Of a stretch of 32,099 nucleotides of DNA, positions 1 through 7,669 are shown piece by piece. The position numbers were made by a program, and so were the translations under genes. Positions within the stretch are counted from its first letter, which is position 1. Each line of letters begins with the position of its first letter. The notes beneath the pieces were generated by a model, which was not told the DNA's origin, did not search any database, and saw nothing but the letters and a program-made list of their open reading frames with translations. The stretch covers positions 1 to 32,099 of the forward strand of contig DCHP01000026.1 in NCBI GenBank assembly GCA_002315675.1, in the 5' to 3' direction. The DNA is from Rikenellaceae bacterium UBA1749. GTDB lineage: Bacteria; Bacteroidota; Bacteroidia; Bacteroidales; Rikenellaceae.

Positions 1-34
1 AAATCCCAAATGCTAAAGTTGAATAAACTATCAT

Positions 35-134
35 TGAGCACACTTGAAAAAGTCCAAATATTGAGAGACACCACAATTCCAGAGACCTGTAATAGTGGTA
101 AAAAAGACAAAAAATACTTTTTCAAGTAGACTCA
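35..134 (+). mobile_element. Miniature inverted-repeat element, copy A (100 bp)
   Basis: A 100-bp non-coding element bounded by imperfect terminal inverted repeats: the left end reads TGAGCACACTTGAAAAAGT and the right end, reverse complemented, TGAGTCTACTTGAAAAAGT. It is flanked by the 4-bp direct repeat TCAT at 31-34 and 135-138, as expected of a target-site duplication. Its interior matches the element at 4394-4494 in inverted orientation (for example ATTCCAGAG and CCTGTA). It has no coding capacity, so it would need a transposase in trans; none is present in the window. It sits 29 bases upstream of the winged-helix gene start. Confidence 0.75.
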
Positions 135-163
135 TCATTAATAATCATAATAAAAATAAAAAG

Positions 164-343
164 ATGGAAAACAAAGATTTAGTACTTGACACTATGCGCA
201 AGGCAGGTAAACCCGTATCAGCCGGTGATGTAGCAAAACTTGCAGGAATTGAAAAAGCAGACGTTGATAAAGTATTTGCAGCTTTGAAAAAGGAAGGTGC
301 AATTGTTTCTCCTGTCAGATGCAAATGGGAACCAGCGAAATAG
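164..343 (+). CDS. Small winged-helix (MarR-like) DNA-binding protein
   Basis: A 59-residue protein starting MENKDLVLDTM. The pattern is a compact helix-turn-helix: a first helix, then KPVSAGDVAKLAGIEKADV (turn and recognition helix), then KVFAALKKEGAIVSP leading into a short wing that ends RCKWEPAK. Small free-standing winged-helix proteins of this type occur in Bacteroides and are usually labelled putative transcriptional regulators. A longer reading frame opens at 95, but its first 23 codons lie largely inside the inserted element and look like low-complexity read-through (many Lys and Asn), so I take the ATG at 164, preceded by an A-rich stretch. The target is unknown. It converges with the MFS gene across a shared terminator. 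Confidence 0.7.
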   Translation: MENKDLVLDTMRKAGKPVSAGDVAKLAGIEKADVDKVFAALKKEGAIVSPVRCKWEPAK

Positions 344-411
344 TGACCTATACACCATAATTGATCTAAACGTCAAAATAGTATAAGTTACGCATTAAGT
401 ACAATCAATTC

Positions 412-447
412 TGAAAAGGGCATGGACTCCTGTGGGTTCATGCCTTT
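412..447. terminator. Bidirectional terminator between convergent genes
   Basis: Hairpin with arms around AAAGGGCATGGA and TTCATGCCTTT (one bulge, G-U tolerant), followed by TTTATTT on the plus strand and, read on the minus strand, by CCCTTTTCAG. It lies between the ends of the winged-helix gene (plus) and the MFS gene (minus, stop at 446), so it can serve both. Confidence 0.65.
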
Positions 448-1627
448 ATTTCTGTTTTTGAAACTGGACCTTGGTTACAACGAAAAAAGCGACTGTTCCG
501 ATGAAGTGACAGAATACCATCATCCAGAACATTGCATTATAACCATAATATTCAGCAATAACTCCCCCAAGAAGAACTCCAAGTCCAAGTCCGAAATCCC
601 ATGAAGTCAGAATAGTGGAATTCGCAGTTCCTCTTTCATGACTGCTCGCAATGGAAATAATCATATTCTGGAATGCGGGCCACATATGTCCATTCCCAAG
701 TCCGACAAGCACAGCAGACAAATAATACCCGACCATGGATGGCCACGCGATAAAGATAAAATAGCCTGCCATGGACAACAGGATACCTGAAACTGCATTT
801 CTGACAAGATGGCCTTCACGTAAGGACTTATTGCCTATGATACGCGATAATATCAATCCGGCAGAAAGAATCAGAAAGTAATTCCCCGTCCCAGTTGTCA
901 TTCCTAAATATTCCTTACCATATATGGCAAGATAATTGCTTAGAATTCCCCAGCAAAAACCGAAAAAAACTATATTTAGAGCAAGATACCATCCTTTGAC
1001 CATAAAGAAACGGTCAAGTGATAGAACCTGATGATCTTTATTTATCACATTCTGCCTAACATCTATAAAATATGAACTTACAAGTCCAAGGCCTGCTGCG
1101 ATAAGTGACATCCAGAACAGAATAGCAAAATTGCCCGTACACTTATAAACGAATAGACCTATGGAGGGAGCAAATGCAGATGCCAGATTATTACTGACAC
1201 CATAAAACCCAATTCCTTCGTTTCTTCGTGACGAAGGAAGTACATCAATCGCCATTGTACTGTTTGCTACTGTAGAAGCTCCGAAAGGTCCGCCATGAAG
1301 TGTTCTGAAAATTGCAAAGATTAAAAGACTACCAGCTATTATATACCCGAAGAAAACAAGAAAATATAAAAGAAGGCAGAAAAGAAGAACAGTCTTACGT
1401 GGGAAACTGTCTACCATATAGCCACTGAATGGTCTGACAAGTAATGCCACCAATGTATATCCGGAGAGAACAATTCCTATTGTATCGTGCGATGCATTGA
1501 AAGTTTCACTCAGATACAAAGGCAATAACGGAGTCAACAGATAAAACGAAAAGAACAGGGTGAAATTTGTAAACATCACCTTGTTATAGTTCGCATTCCA
1601 AAGTTTTTCATTCTGCCTGATTTCCAT
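446..1627 (-). CDS. Major facilitator superfamily transporter
   Basis: 393 residues, the usual length of a 12-helix MFS_1 carrier, hydrophobic throughout with a central hydrophilic loop near residues 190-205. The motif between helices 2 and 3 is visible as RPFSGYMVDSFPRKTVLL (a variant of GxLaDrxGrrxxL), and helices 4-5 contain RTLHGGPFGASTVANS. The style resembles the drug/arabinose-efflux branch of MFS, so export of a small molecule is likely, but the substrate cannot be read from sequence. The ATG at 1627 is favoured because the next upstream bases are promoter-like: CAAAATTA at 1632-1639 reads TAATTTTG on the coding strand, only 4 bases before the start, which would make the message nearly leaderless. 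It stands alone as a monocistron ending in the shared terminator. Confidence 0.85.
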   Translation of the reverse strand: MEIRQNEKLWNANYNKVMFTNFTLFFSFYLLTPLLPLYLSETFNASHDTIGIVLSGYTLVALLVRPFSGYMVDSFPRKTVLLFCLLLYFLVFFGYIIAGSLLIFAIFRTLHGGPFGASTVANSTMAIDVLPSSRRNEGIGFYGVSNNLASAFAPSIGLFVYKCTGNFAILFWMSLIAAGLGLVSSYFIDVRQNVINKDHQVLSLDRFFMVKGWYLALNIVFFGFCWGILSNYLAIYGKEYLGMTTGTGNYFLILSAGLILSRIIGNKSLREGHLVRNAVSGILLSMAGYFIFIAWPSMVGYYLSAVLVGLGNGHMWPAFQNMIISIASSHERGTANSTILTSWDFGLGLGVLLGGVIAEYYGYNAMFWMMVFCHFIGTVAFFVVTKVQFQKQK

Positions 1628-1998
1628 GGCACAAAATTACAAAGTATACAGGATTCAAAAAAAACTAATATATCAGCAATGGAGCCATTTGAAAAAATAT
1701 GTTATGTCGTTATTACCAATAGTACAAACCTCTGCAATGGAAGTGTTTTTCATTATCTGGAATTTTTCAATTGGTCTCAGTAATTATTAATATGATTTAA
1801 TTACCTTTATACTTTAGAATAGATTTTTTGAAAAAAGGCCATACAAACCTCAGTACCAGAACCGCAAGCACCGTGTTTGAGCACCTTTCGAGCAGTGTTT
1901 AGAAATTTAATTTTCTATTTGATACAGAGTCATACGTAGCAATCAACTGGTTGATATATACCGGATAGAAACATTAGGAACCATCTTACAGATAAGGC
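1628..1998. other. 371-bp divergent intergenic region
   Basis: AT-rich spacer between the divergent MFS gene and the hypothetical pair. On the minus side it holds the TAATTTTG box at 1632-1639. On the plus side I see no convincing TTTG/TAnnTTTG pair; the nearest is TAATTTTC near 1908-1915. No open frame, repeat or RNA-like structure was recognised. Confidence 0.4.
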
Positions 1999-2580
1999 AT
2001 GGAAAAAGAATTAAAAGAATATCTTGCCAGTTTTGAACAAAGGCTTAACGCAATGCTTTTTGATAAATGCATTTCACTTAACATAATTAACGGAGAAAGG
2101 CTTCCTGAATCTGAAGACATCATGCAATGGTGGAAGGAGAATGCACCATTCTATATGAGTGACGCCGTCAGGGAATTCAACAGTTATCCGATCGTTGTTC
2201 TGGCATGGGCCAGTTTTCTTGCAATGGGGATAACCTCATTGTGGGACAAGGACTGGGATAGTCACAAAAAGGATGAGTACCATTGTTTTTATGGACAAGA
2301 GGGATATGATGACATGGATGAGAACATAATGCAGAATTACCTCAACCTTACACCAGAGAGCAAACAGTGGAACGAGTTGTCAGATACTTTAAGATCACTC
2401 GCAAATGAGACTTACTCTTTCATCCGTCATGAGGCAATTGATGGTGGCACAGAAAAGGCATTTCATGTACTGGCAAAAGCATTGAAATGCATGTTCAGAA
2501 TCGGGTCTGCCATACAGTTAAACTATCTTGGATACAAATGGAAGAAAGTCAGTCATCCACAAATGAATTCATGGTCATGA
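1999..2580 (+). CDS. Conserved Bacteroidales protein of unknown function
   Basis: 193 residues, soluble, acidic and rich in aromatic residues. Features seen: an N-terminal helical stretch, LPESEDIMQWWKENAPFYM, a hydrophobic helix YPIVVLAWASFLAMGITSLW, then an acidic GQEGYDDMDENIMQNYLNL segment and a helical C-terminus. The hydrophobic stretch is flanked by charged residues and looks more like a buried helix than a membrane anchor. I recall similar proteins in Bacteroides and Parabacteroides without assigned function and can propose none. The ATG at 1999 is the only sensible start. A second unknown gene begins 19 bases after its stop, so the two are probably co-transcribed. Confidence 0.7.
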   Translation: MEKELKEYLASFEQRLNAMLFDKCISLNIINGERLPESEDIMQWWKENAPFYMSDAVREFNSYPIVVLAWASFLAMGITSLWDKDWDSHKKDEYHCFYGQEGYDDMDENIMQNYLNLTPESKQWNELSDTLRSLANETYSFIRHEAIDGGTEKAFHVLAKALKCMFRIGSAIQLNYLGYKWKKVSHPQMNSWS

Positions 2581-2599
2581 AAAAAGACCATGGGTATGT

Positions 2600-3733
2600 A
2601 TGGTGAGCATAGAAAGTAAAAAAACGTTCATGAAAGAAATAAAGAATTATCTTAATCTAAAAAGGAAGGAACAAATAATAGCCATCAGTCAGTGCTTGGG
2701 ATGTGATATCAGACTGAGCCTAAAGAAAAGTCAGGCCATAGACCTGTTGATGGAATTCATGTCATCCAGTCCACTTACATGGTTGCAGAGGCTACCAATT
2801 GCTGAATTGTCCATTCTCAACACGCTTGTGGAATATGGACCGGGCATTAAATACCAGACATCCCAAATACCATATATTCCAGTCATTGAAAGGCTGAAAA
2901 TTGTAAATGGATATAGTGATGTTTACGGCGTTAAATATTACACTATTTCAAAAGGAATATACAACATCATAAAAGATCTGACCTATGAAGCAATGAATGC
3001 TTATTCAGAAAAAGGATATGATATACTCGAGAAATGCCTCAATGGAATATTGTCAGCACATGGAATAATTGAAGTCAACGATCTATATGCCATCCTGTGC
3101 AAAATAGACAAGGAACGATCCGAAGATTTTATCAAGGAAAGTACGCTTGTCCGTTTCCATATTAAAAGAAAAAGTGGGACATACTATGTATTCCATCCTT
3201 CCATAATGGATTTTGATAAAGTAATAAAATACAAGTTCTTCACAAGAAAACGCATCAAGTCAAAAGAATATTCCATTGATGATTATGGTAATTTCGGGCA
3301 ATATGTTCCATATATTGAATATGGAATAGACAATCCTGCAATACAGGTAATGAAAGAGCTCGTTCTGTTACTGGATTATTCAGAAGAGGATTTCAAGATG
3401 ATATACCACGACCTGTTCATGGCTGCGAATGAGGGTGACTTCAAGAAGATGACATTTATTGTATCCAGCGTTATCGACAACAGGAAAAATAATGCGATGT
3501 CTGAAAAAGAACTTTTCGGGAAATTTATCTACTACATTTCATCCATTCCACTTTGGGTTCTGGGAAGCAGGTCCATCACTGAATCTATAAAATTCAGATG
3601 GTTCACATTATTTGGAGGATTGTTCATATCCAGATACTGGGAACTGGAAGATATTTTTGATGACAATGACTTTGAAGAAGAAAATTCTGAGCTCAAGTCG
3701 CTACTTTTCAATAAAAACAATACCGAGAGTTAG
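2600..3733 (+). CDS. Hypothetical protein, possible SAP/winged-helix type N-terminus
   Basis: 377 residues, no signal peptide or membrane segment. The first 60 residues contain a helix-rich stretch (LNLKRKEQIIAISQCL, then LSLKKSQAIDLLMEFM) reminiscent of SAP-like nucleic-acid-binding helices, followed by LPIAELSILNTLVEYGPG and a YYTISKGIY segment that could form a winged helix. Residues 250-330 are helical (MKELVLLLDYSEEDFKMIYH, FMAANEGDFKKM). The C-terminus is very acidic (ELEDIFDDNDFEEENSELK). These domain ideas are inference from helix patterns. Start at 2600 (MVSIESKK); the next Met, 10 residues on (MKEIKNY), is a possible alternative. It follows the 193-residue unknown by 19 bases. Downstream lies only gene debris. 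Confidence 0.65.
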   Translation: MVSIESKKTFMKEIKNYLNLKRKEQIIAISQCLGCDIRLSLKKSQAIDLLMEFMSSSPLTWLQRLPIAELSILNTLVEYGPGIKYQTSQIPYIPVIERLKIVNGYSDVYGVKYYTISKGIYNIIKDLTYEAMNAYSEKGYDILEKCLNGILSAHGIIEVNDLYAILCKIDKERSEDFIKESTLVRFHIKRKSGTYYVFHPSIMDFDKVIKYKFFTRKRIKSKEYSIDDYGNFGQYVPYIEYGIDNPAIQVMKELVLLLDYSEEDFKMIYHDLFMAANEGDFKKMTFIVSSVIDNRKNNAMSEKELFGKFIYYISSIPLWVLGSRSITESIKFRWFTLFGGLFISRYWELEDIFDDNDFEEENSELKSLLFNKNNTES

Positions 3734-3947
3734 TCATAGCAACAATATATATTACTCAAGTTTCGCAAGTAGAAATCCGACATTTCGCGAAGCGGGTTAG
3801 CCTCAGTCCTGGTCGGACAGGAACTACGTTGTAGGAGAATTCATAGGTACTCCGTGGTGTTGTCCAAGCTGCGGACTCTGCGGACAGTGATTAAAAGGAC
3901 TTAAAGTCCAGTGTCTCTGTCATCAAACCTCCCGACAACATTGGCGA

Positions 3948-4202
3948 TGGGCACATTACAAATCGGGCAAAAAGTCCGACAGAGAAAAATATATAAGTCT
4001 GTTTTCAAAATACAATGTTTCAGCAGTTGTTTCAGGACATCTTCACCATAACGCTGATGCTACATATAATGGCATTCACCTGGTAACATCCGGACCTGTA
4101 TCCAAGGGAATAGGACCAGGTAAATGCGGACTAACAGAATGGAATGTCTCAGACGGGCAAATCACCTATAAGTACATTCAACTTGACAGCATATCGTTCT
4201 GA
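3948..4202 (+). pseudogene. C-terminal fragment of a calcineurin-like metallophosphoesterase
   Basis: The frame 3948-4202 reads WAHYKSGKK, then EKYISLFSKYNVSAVVSGHL, then HHNADATYNGIHLVTSGPVS, and ends QLDSISF-stop. The GHLHHN-type motif preceded by a hydrophobic strand and followed by NGIHLVTSGP is the C-terminal metal-binding part of metallophosphoesterases. The N-terminal two thirds, with the first metal-binding motifs, is not found: upstream (3734-3947) I see only short open stretches interrupted by stops, e.g. SWSDRNYVVGEFIGTPW at about 3806-3856, which I cannot place. The gene is therefore broken and non-functional. It lies beside three copies of a miniature element, consistent with a decaying insertion hot spot. 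Confidence 0.7.
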
Positions 4203-4289
4203 CACTGCGGGACTTCGTGTTGATATTAGAGCACTCTGGAGTGTTTCAGTCCTATTTCTATGTAATGTTCTTTCATTATCGGAAAGAAT

Positions 4290-4389
4290 AATCATTATAG
4301 AAAATAATCCCAGAATTAAGAAGCGCCACAATTCCATAGGTCTTTGTCAGTTGTAATAAAGACTAAACACCCTTTTTCAAGTTGATTAA
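4290..4389 (+). mobile_element. Decayed third copy of the miniature element
   Basis: The stretch aligns with copy A in the same orientation: CCACAATTCCA near 4325-4335, a GTAATAAAGAC segment, and CTTTTTCAAGT near 4372-4382 all match corresponding positions. Both ends have drifted: the left inverted repeat is unrecognisable and the right one reads TTCAAGTTGATTAA instead of TTCAAGTAGACTCA. Spacing between the matched blocks is conserved to within a few bases. It abuts the target duplication of the clean copy at 4394. Confidence 0.5.
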
Positions 4390-4393
4390 TTAT

Positions 4394-4494
4394 TGAGTCC
4401 ACTTTAATAAGTATCGTTTAAAGTTTTTTATATCCGCTACAGGCCTCTGGAATGGGGGCATTTCTCAATTTTTGGACTTTTTAAAGTGGACTCA
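4394..4494 (-). mobile_element. Miniature inverted-repeat element, copy B (101 bp)
   Basis: A 101-bp element with terminal repeats TGAGTCCACTTTAATAAGT (left) and, reverse complemented, TGAGTCCACTTTAAAAAGT (right): 18 of 19 positions agree. The direct repeat TTAT flanks it at 4390-4393 and 4495-4498. Read on the minus strand it aligns with copy A over its whole length. It is inserted 11 bases past the GH92 stop codon, so any original terminator of that gene may have been displaced. Confidence 0.8.
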
Positions 4495-4505
4495 TTATTT
4501 AATTC

Positions 4506-6893
4506 TTAATAGCTGTCACAAGGAGTATCACCCATTTCTACTTCAAGCACTCCACCTGAAACTATACTTTCAAATGGAATTTCCACAGAGTGCAATGTCT
4601 GTCCGTTAAGTTTGTACGACTGAACGAATTCATGGGATTCAATGGTTTCGCAGGAAGTTTCGGTATGCCCGTTATTTGCTATTATGGTAAAAGTGTCCCC
4701 TGGATAATACCTGGAGTTCAGTCTAATGGTTATTTTATCAAAAATAGGTGATCCCAGTGAAAATGCAGGTTCTGAAGCTGTAAGCCCTTTCACATCAAAC
4801 AGTCCAAGTGAACATATGGCATACCACGCCCCAAGTTGTCCTTGATCCTCGTCCTGACCATATCCATAACCATGAATGCCTTCAACACCATAGAATTCAT
4901 TGAGAATGGCCCGCACCCATTTTTGGGTAAGTGATGGACGTCCTGAGTGGTTGAATAGCCATGAAGTATGAAGACACGGCTGGTTTCCTTGATTGTACAA
5001 AGTCTGAAGCCCCGCAAATGCACCTACTTCAGTTCCACCACTGAAAATCAATTTCTGTGAAACGCTGAATATACTGTCAAGGCGGGAATTGAATATTTCC
5101 TGACCAAGTTTGGCAACCAGTGCTTCAGGATTATGAGGGACATAGAATGTATATTGCCATGCATTACCTTCCTGAAAGCCTCTCCAGATTTGCATCGGAT
5201 TGAAATCCTCTAGAAATTTTCCATCAGCATATCTTGGACGTACAAACCTGGTTGCTGGATCATATACCCTATCCCATCCATCAGAGAGCCACATCAATTT
5301 TCTGTAGTTCGCACTGTCGCCTCTTTCTTTCGCCCACTGGGCAACAGCCCATGCGCTATATGATGCTTCAAGAGTATGGGAGACTGAGAACATATATGCT
5401 TCATCAGGTCCTTCGCCAGATTCCCTATGAGGAACATACCCATGCTGGACAAAATACCTGGTATCAACTTTTCCTGCACCAAGCGGTCTGTTTTCGCCTT
5501 CAAGTTCATTCTTTAGGACAGCCTTGTAGCCAAGTTCAGTATCCCAATCTTTTATTCCACATTGGTAGGCACCCGATATTATTGCCCCAAGCAGATTAGT
5601 ACCTACACCGGACACATATCTGCTGCATGCCAGTCCATCTCCTAACCATCCGCTGTCTTCATAGACCCTGAGATGACTGCTTATATGTTCTGAAAAATAT
5701 TCAGGATATGCCAGTGCCCATAACTGGCTCAGGTTCCATTGTCCCCCCCAGTCTGCATCCGTATTATACATATTATACATAGGATTACCTTTTTCGTCAA
5801 GAGGTACCCTAGAAACTCCGCCATCATGATTGGGATAAAAACCATTACAGTCACTTGCAAGTCCACGGCCTAAAATTGCGTGATAAAGACCCGTATAGAA
5901 TTTAATTTTATCTTCCAGCACAGGAGTTTCGACAGCAATCCTGGAAAGATGTTCCTGCCATATATTATGGGCATTTTTTTTTGCAGATTCGAAATCGAGC
6001 CCTCTTGATTCTGTTTCCAGATTTACTCTCGCATTTTCTACAGACGTATAGGAAAGGCCTATTTTCGCAGTGACTTCGGTTTCCTTACCAAAATCATACC
6101 TGAAATAAAGTCCGGCACCTTCACCAGTAAGTGATGTACTATCACAATAAACCGTTCCGTGTCTGAAACATCCTACCTCATCAGGAATTACATCTACTTC
6201 AGCTGAAAAATATAGCGGAACAATTGCGCCAGGCTGGTATTTTTTAACATACTCAGGTTCAGTTACAACCCATCCTTCGATTTTTCCATCACCTGTATAA
6301 GCTACATATGCATCACGGACTGCTCCGCTCTCTCCCTGTCTGTTTCCTATATCAAATATCAGACTGGATATACCTGACGGGTAGGTAAACCTCTGATAGG
6401 CAACCCTTTTCGTTGAAGTCAATTCAGCCTTTATATTATAACGGTCAAGAAGCACACAATAATAACCTGCTGTTGCCACCTCGTTAGAGTGGGAAAAAGC
6501 AGACTGATAGCCTTCAGCATATGTTATGTCGTTTGGTTTACCGGGAATTGTAACAAGATCACCATTTGTTGGCATCAGTACTATTCCACCGATCTGAAAT
6601 TCATGGAGACACGGGAAGCCTTCAATAGTGGAATCCCTGTAGTCATATCCTGACGCCTCCCATCCCCATTTATTTCCAAGGTGGCCATTTGTCGATGGTG
6701 CAGGCTTTGCCATTCCAAATGGAAGAGCACCTGGGGTAAAATGGAACCACCTGCAGTGGGCTGTTCCTATTCTTGGTTCCACATAATTAGTATAATCGTC
6801 TTCAGCATTGCGGTTTCCAGCACATGCCACCATAATAAGGATAATAGTCAGCAGTTGAGAAGCTGCAAATAAATTTCTTTTCATAACAACCAT
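4506..6893 (-). CDS. GH92 family glycosidase (alpha-mannosidase type), lipoprotein
   Basis: 795 residues, the usual size of family GH92. The N-terminus has a lipoprotein signal with Cys near residue 24 (IILIMVACAGN), so the enzyme should be membrane-anchored in the periplasm or at the surface. GH92 hallmarks: YVEPRIGT at the start of the beta-sandwich, TPGALPFGMAKPAPSTNG, GFPCLHEFQIGG, and EGNAWQYTFYVPHN (the Glu is the expected catalytic acid, near residue 574). The usual GxPGNDDxGxxSAW motif appears as GYGYGQDEDQGQLGAWYA (about 676-690), so acidic residues are kept but the context differs from classical alpha-1,2-mannosidases. GH92 enzymes are calcium-dependent exo-alpha-mannosidases; linkage specificity here is open. 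Start at 6893 (MVVMKRNLF) or the Met three codons later. TAAATTTG at 6916-6923 is a likely promoter box. Confidence 0.88.
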   Translation of the reverse strand: MVVMKRNLFAASQLLTIILIMVACAGNRNAEDDYTNYVEPRIGTAHCRWFHFTPGALPFGMAKPAPSTNGHLGNKWGWEASGYDYRDSTIEGFPCLHEFQIGGIVLMPTNGDLVTIPGKPNDITYAEGYQSAFSHSNEVATAGYYCVLLDRYNIKAELTSTKRVAYQRFTYPSGISSLIFDIGNRQGESGAVRDAYVAYTGDGKIEGWVVTEPEYVKKYQPGAIVPLYFSAEVDVIPDEVGCFRHGTVYCDSTSLTGEGAGLYFRYDFGKETEVTAKIGLSYTSVENARVNLETESRGLDFESAKKNAHNIWQEHLSRIAVETPVLEDKIKFYTGLYHAILGRGLASDCNGFYPNHDGGVSRVPLDEKGNPMYNMYNTDADWGGQWNLSQLWALAYPEYFSEHISSHLRVYEDSGWLGDGLACSRYVSGVGTNLLGAIISGAYQCGIKDWDTELGYKAVLKNELEGENRPLGAGKVDTRYFVQHGYVPHRESGEGPDEAYMFSVSHTLEASYSAWAVAQWAKERGDSANYRKLMWLSDGWDRVYDPATRFVRPRYADGKFLEDFNPMQIWRGFQEGNAWQYTFYVPHNPEALVAKLGQEIFNSRLDSIFSVSQKLIFSGGTEVGAFAGLQTLYNQGNQPCLHTSWLFNHSGRPSLTQKWVRAILNEFYGVEGIHGYGYGQDEDQGQLGAWYAICSLGLFDVKGLTASEPAFSLGSPIFDKITIRLNSRYYPGDTFTIIANNGHTETSCETIESHEFVQSYKLNGQTLHSVEIPFESIVSGGVLEVEMGDTPCDSY

Positions 6894-6915
6894 CGGTATG
6901 ATTCTTGAGTCATAG

Positions 6916-6923
6916 CAAATTTA
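6916..6923 (-). promoter_or_regulatory. Likely -7 box of the GH92 gene
   Basis: CAAATTTA on the plus strand reads TAAATTTG on the coding strand, an exact fit to the Bacteroidota TAnnTTTG box, 22 bases before the GH92 start. A CAAA (TTTG) lies 15 bases further upstream, closer than the usual 19-20, and coincides with the T-tract of the rplS terminator. Confidence 0.45.
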
Positions 6924-6939
6924 ACAAGAAAAAAAGGAC

Positions 6940-6976
6940 AAAAAAAAGATCCCTCTGCAAGCAGCAGAAGAATCTT
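6940..6976 (-). terminator. Rho-independent terminator of rplS
   Basis: On the minus strand an imperfect stem (arms AGATTCTTCTGC and GCAGAGGGATCT, loop TGCTT) is followed directly by eight T. It begins 22 bases after the rplS stop and separates rplS from the GH92 gene. Confidence 0.75.
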
Positions 6977-6998
6977 AATTCTTTCCAGACCCGAGGTT

Positions 6999-7370
6999 CT
7001 ACTTTGTAGATTTCTGTCTAACGTCTTTGATACGTGCCTTCTTACCTGTAAGCTTACGAAGATAGAAGATACGTGCGCGACGGACAAGACCATGTTTGTT
7101 AACTTCAATTTTCTCAATGAAAGGAGAAGAAACTGGGAATATTCTTTCAACTCCAATACCATCAGAAATTTTTCTTACAGTGAAAGTTTCAGTTGCACCT
7201 GCACCGCGACGCTGAATAACAACACCACGGAAGTTCTGCAGACGTTCCTTGTTACCTTCTTTAATTTTCACTGTAACAGTAACAGTATCACCTGCCTTGA
7301 ATTCAGGAATTTCATTTTCGCGCTGAACAGCGAAAGCTTCCTGAGCGATTTTGATAAGGTCTTTAGCCAT
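6999..7370 (-). CDS. rplS: 50S ribosomal protein L19
   Basis: 123 residues, normal for L19. Family signatures: FKAGDTVTVTVKIKEGNKER, NFRGVVIQRRGAG, TFTVRKISDGIGVERIFP, and VRRARIFYLRKLTGKKARIK near the C-terminus. L19 sits at the 30S-50S interface of the ribosome. It is encoded alone here, with its own promoter region and terminator, rather than with trmD and rimM as in many Proteobacteria. The start MAKDLIKIAQ is the only reasonable one. Confidence 0.97.
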   Translation of the reverse strand: MAKDLIKIAQEAFAVQRENEIPEFKAGDTVTVTVKIKEGNKERLQNFRGVVIQRRGAGATETFTVRKISDGIGVERIFPVSSPFIEKIEVNKHGLVRRARIFYLRKLTGKKARIKDVRQKSTK

Positions 7371-7398
7371 TTTTGTAAATGTTTATTAGTTTAGGCGT

Positions 7399-7428
7399 CA
7401 AATGTAAACGGTCTCTAGAATACCCAAG
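7399..7428 (-). promoter_or_regulatory. rplS promoter
   Basis: CAAATGTA at 7399-7406 reads TACATTTG on the coding strand (exact TAnnTTTG), 28 bases before the rplS start. Eighteen bases upstream lies CTTG (7425-7428), a one-mismatch TTTG. The upstream box falls in a perfect dyad symmetry (7426-7442). Confidence 0.6.
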
Positions 7429-7442
7429 ATCATGATGATCTT
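7426..7442. promoter_or_regulatory. Perfect 17-bp palindrome over the rplS -33 region
   Basis: AAGATCAT-G-ATGATCTT: two perfect 8-bp arms around one base. Position over the -33 box of the rplS promoter suggests a possible repressor or activator site. No regulator is identified. Confidence 0.35.
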
Positions 7443-7582
7443 TATACTAAAAATTAAAAGTATCCCTCGTCAGAGATTTGTACGTCACCTGAAGTCACTT
7501 CAAGCGGTGCAAATTTCTTAATAAATTTTTGTATTGCAAAATAAATTTCATGCCACCCACTAAGATATTGCAATAGATATAG

Positions 7583-7590
7583 TATCTTTG
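7583..7590 (+). promoter_or_regulatory. Possible -7 box of the surE cluster
   Basis: TATCTTTG matches TAnnTTTG exactly, 79 bases before the surE start. No clear TTTG is found 19-20 bases upstream, so the call rests on one box. Confidence 0.35.
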
Positions 7591-7669
7591 TGGCCTGTAA
7601 AAGTACAGATATCCGGACAAAACAATATTTTGGGGATATTAATAACAGATTGAGAGAATCAACAACAGA

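Noticed and set aside
95..163. Longer N-terminus for the winged-helix protein
   Set aside because: These codons fall largely within the mobile element and its flank and encode a low-complexity Lys/Asn stretch.
422..604. 60-codon plus-strand frame
   Set aside because: Lies antisense to the MFS gene and over the terminator; no protein-like features.
4144..4356. Overlapping frames on both strands of about 62-70 codons
   Set aside because: They cover the pseudogene end and decayed element and have no recognisable pattern.
5234..5599. 121-codon frame antisense to GH92
   Set aside because: Shadow of the GH92 gene; composition follows the opposite-strand codons.
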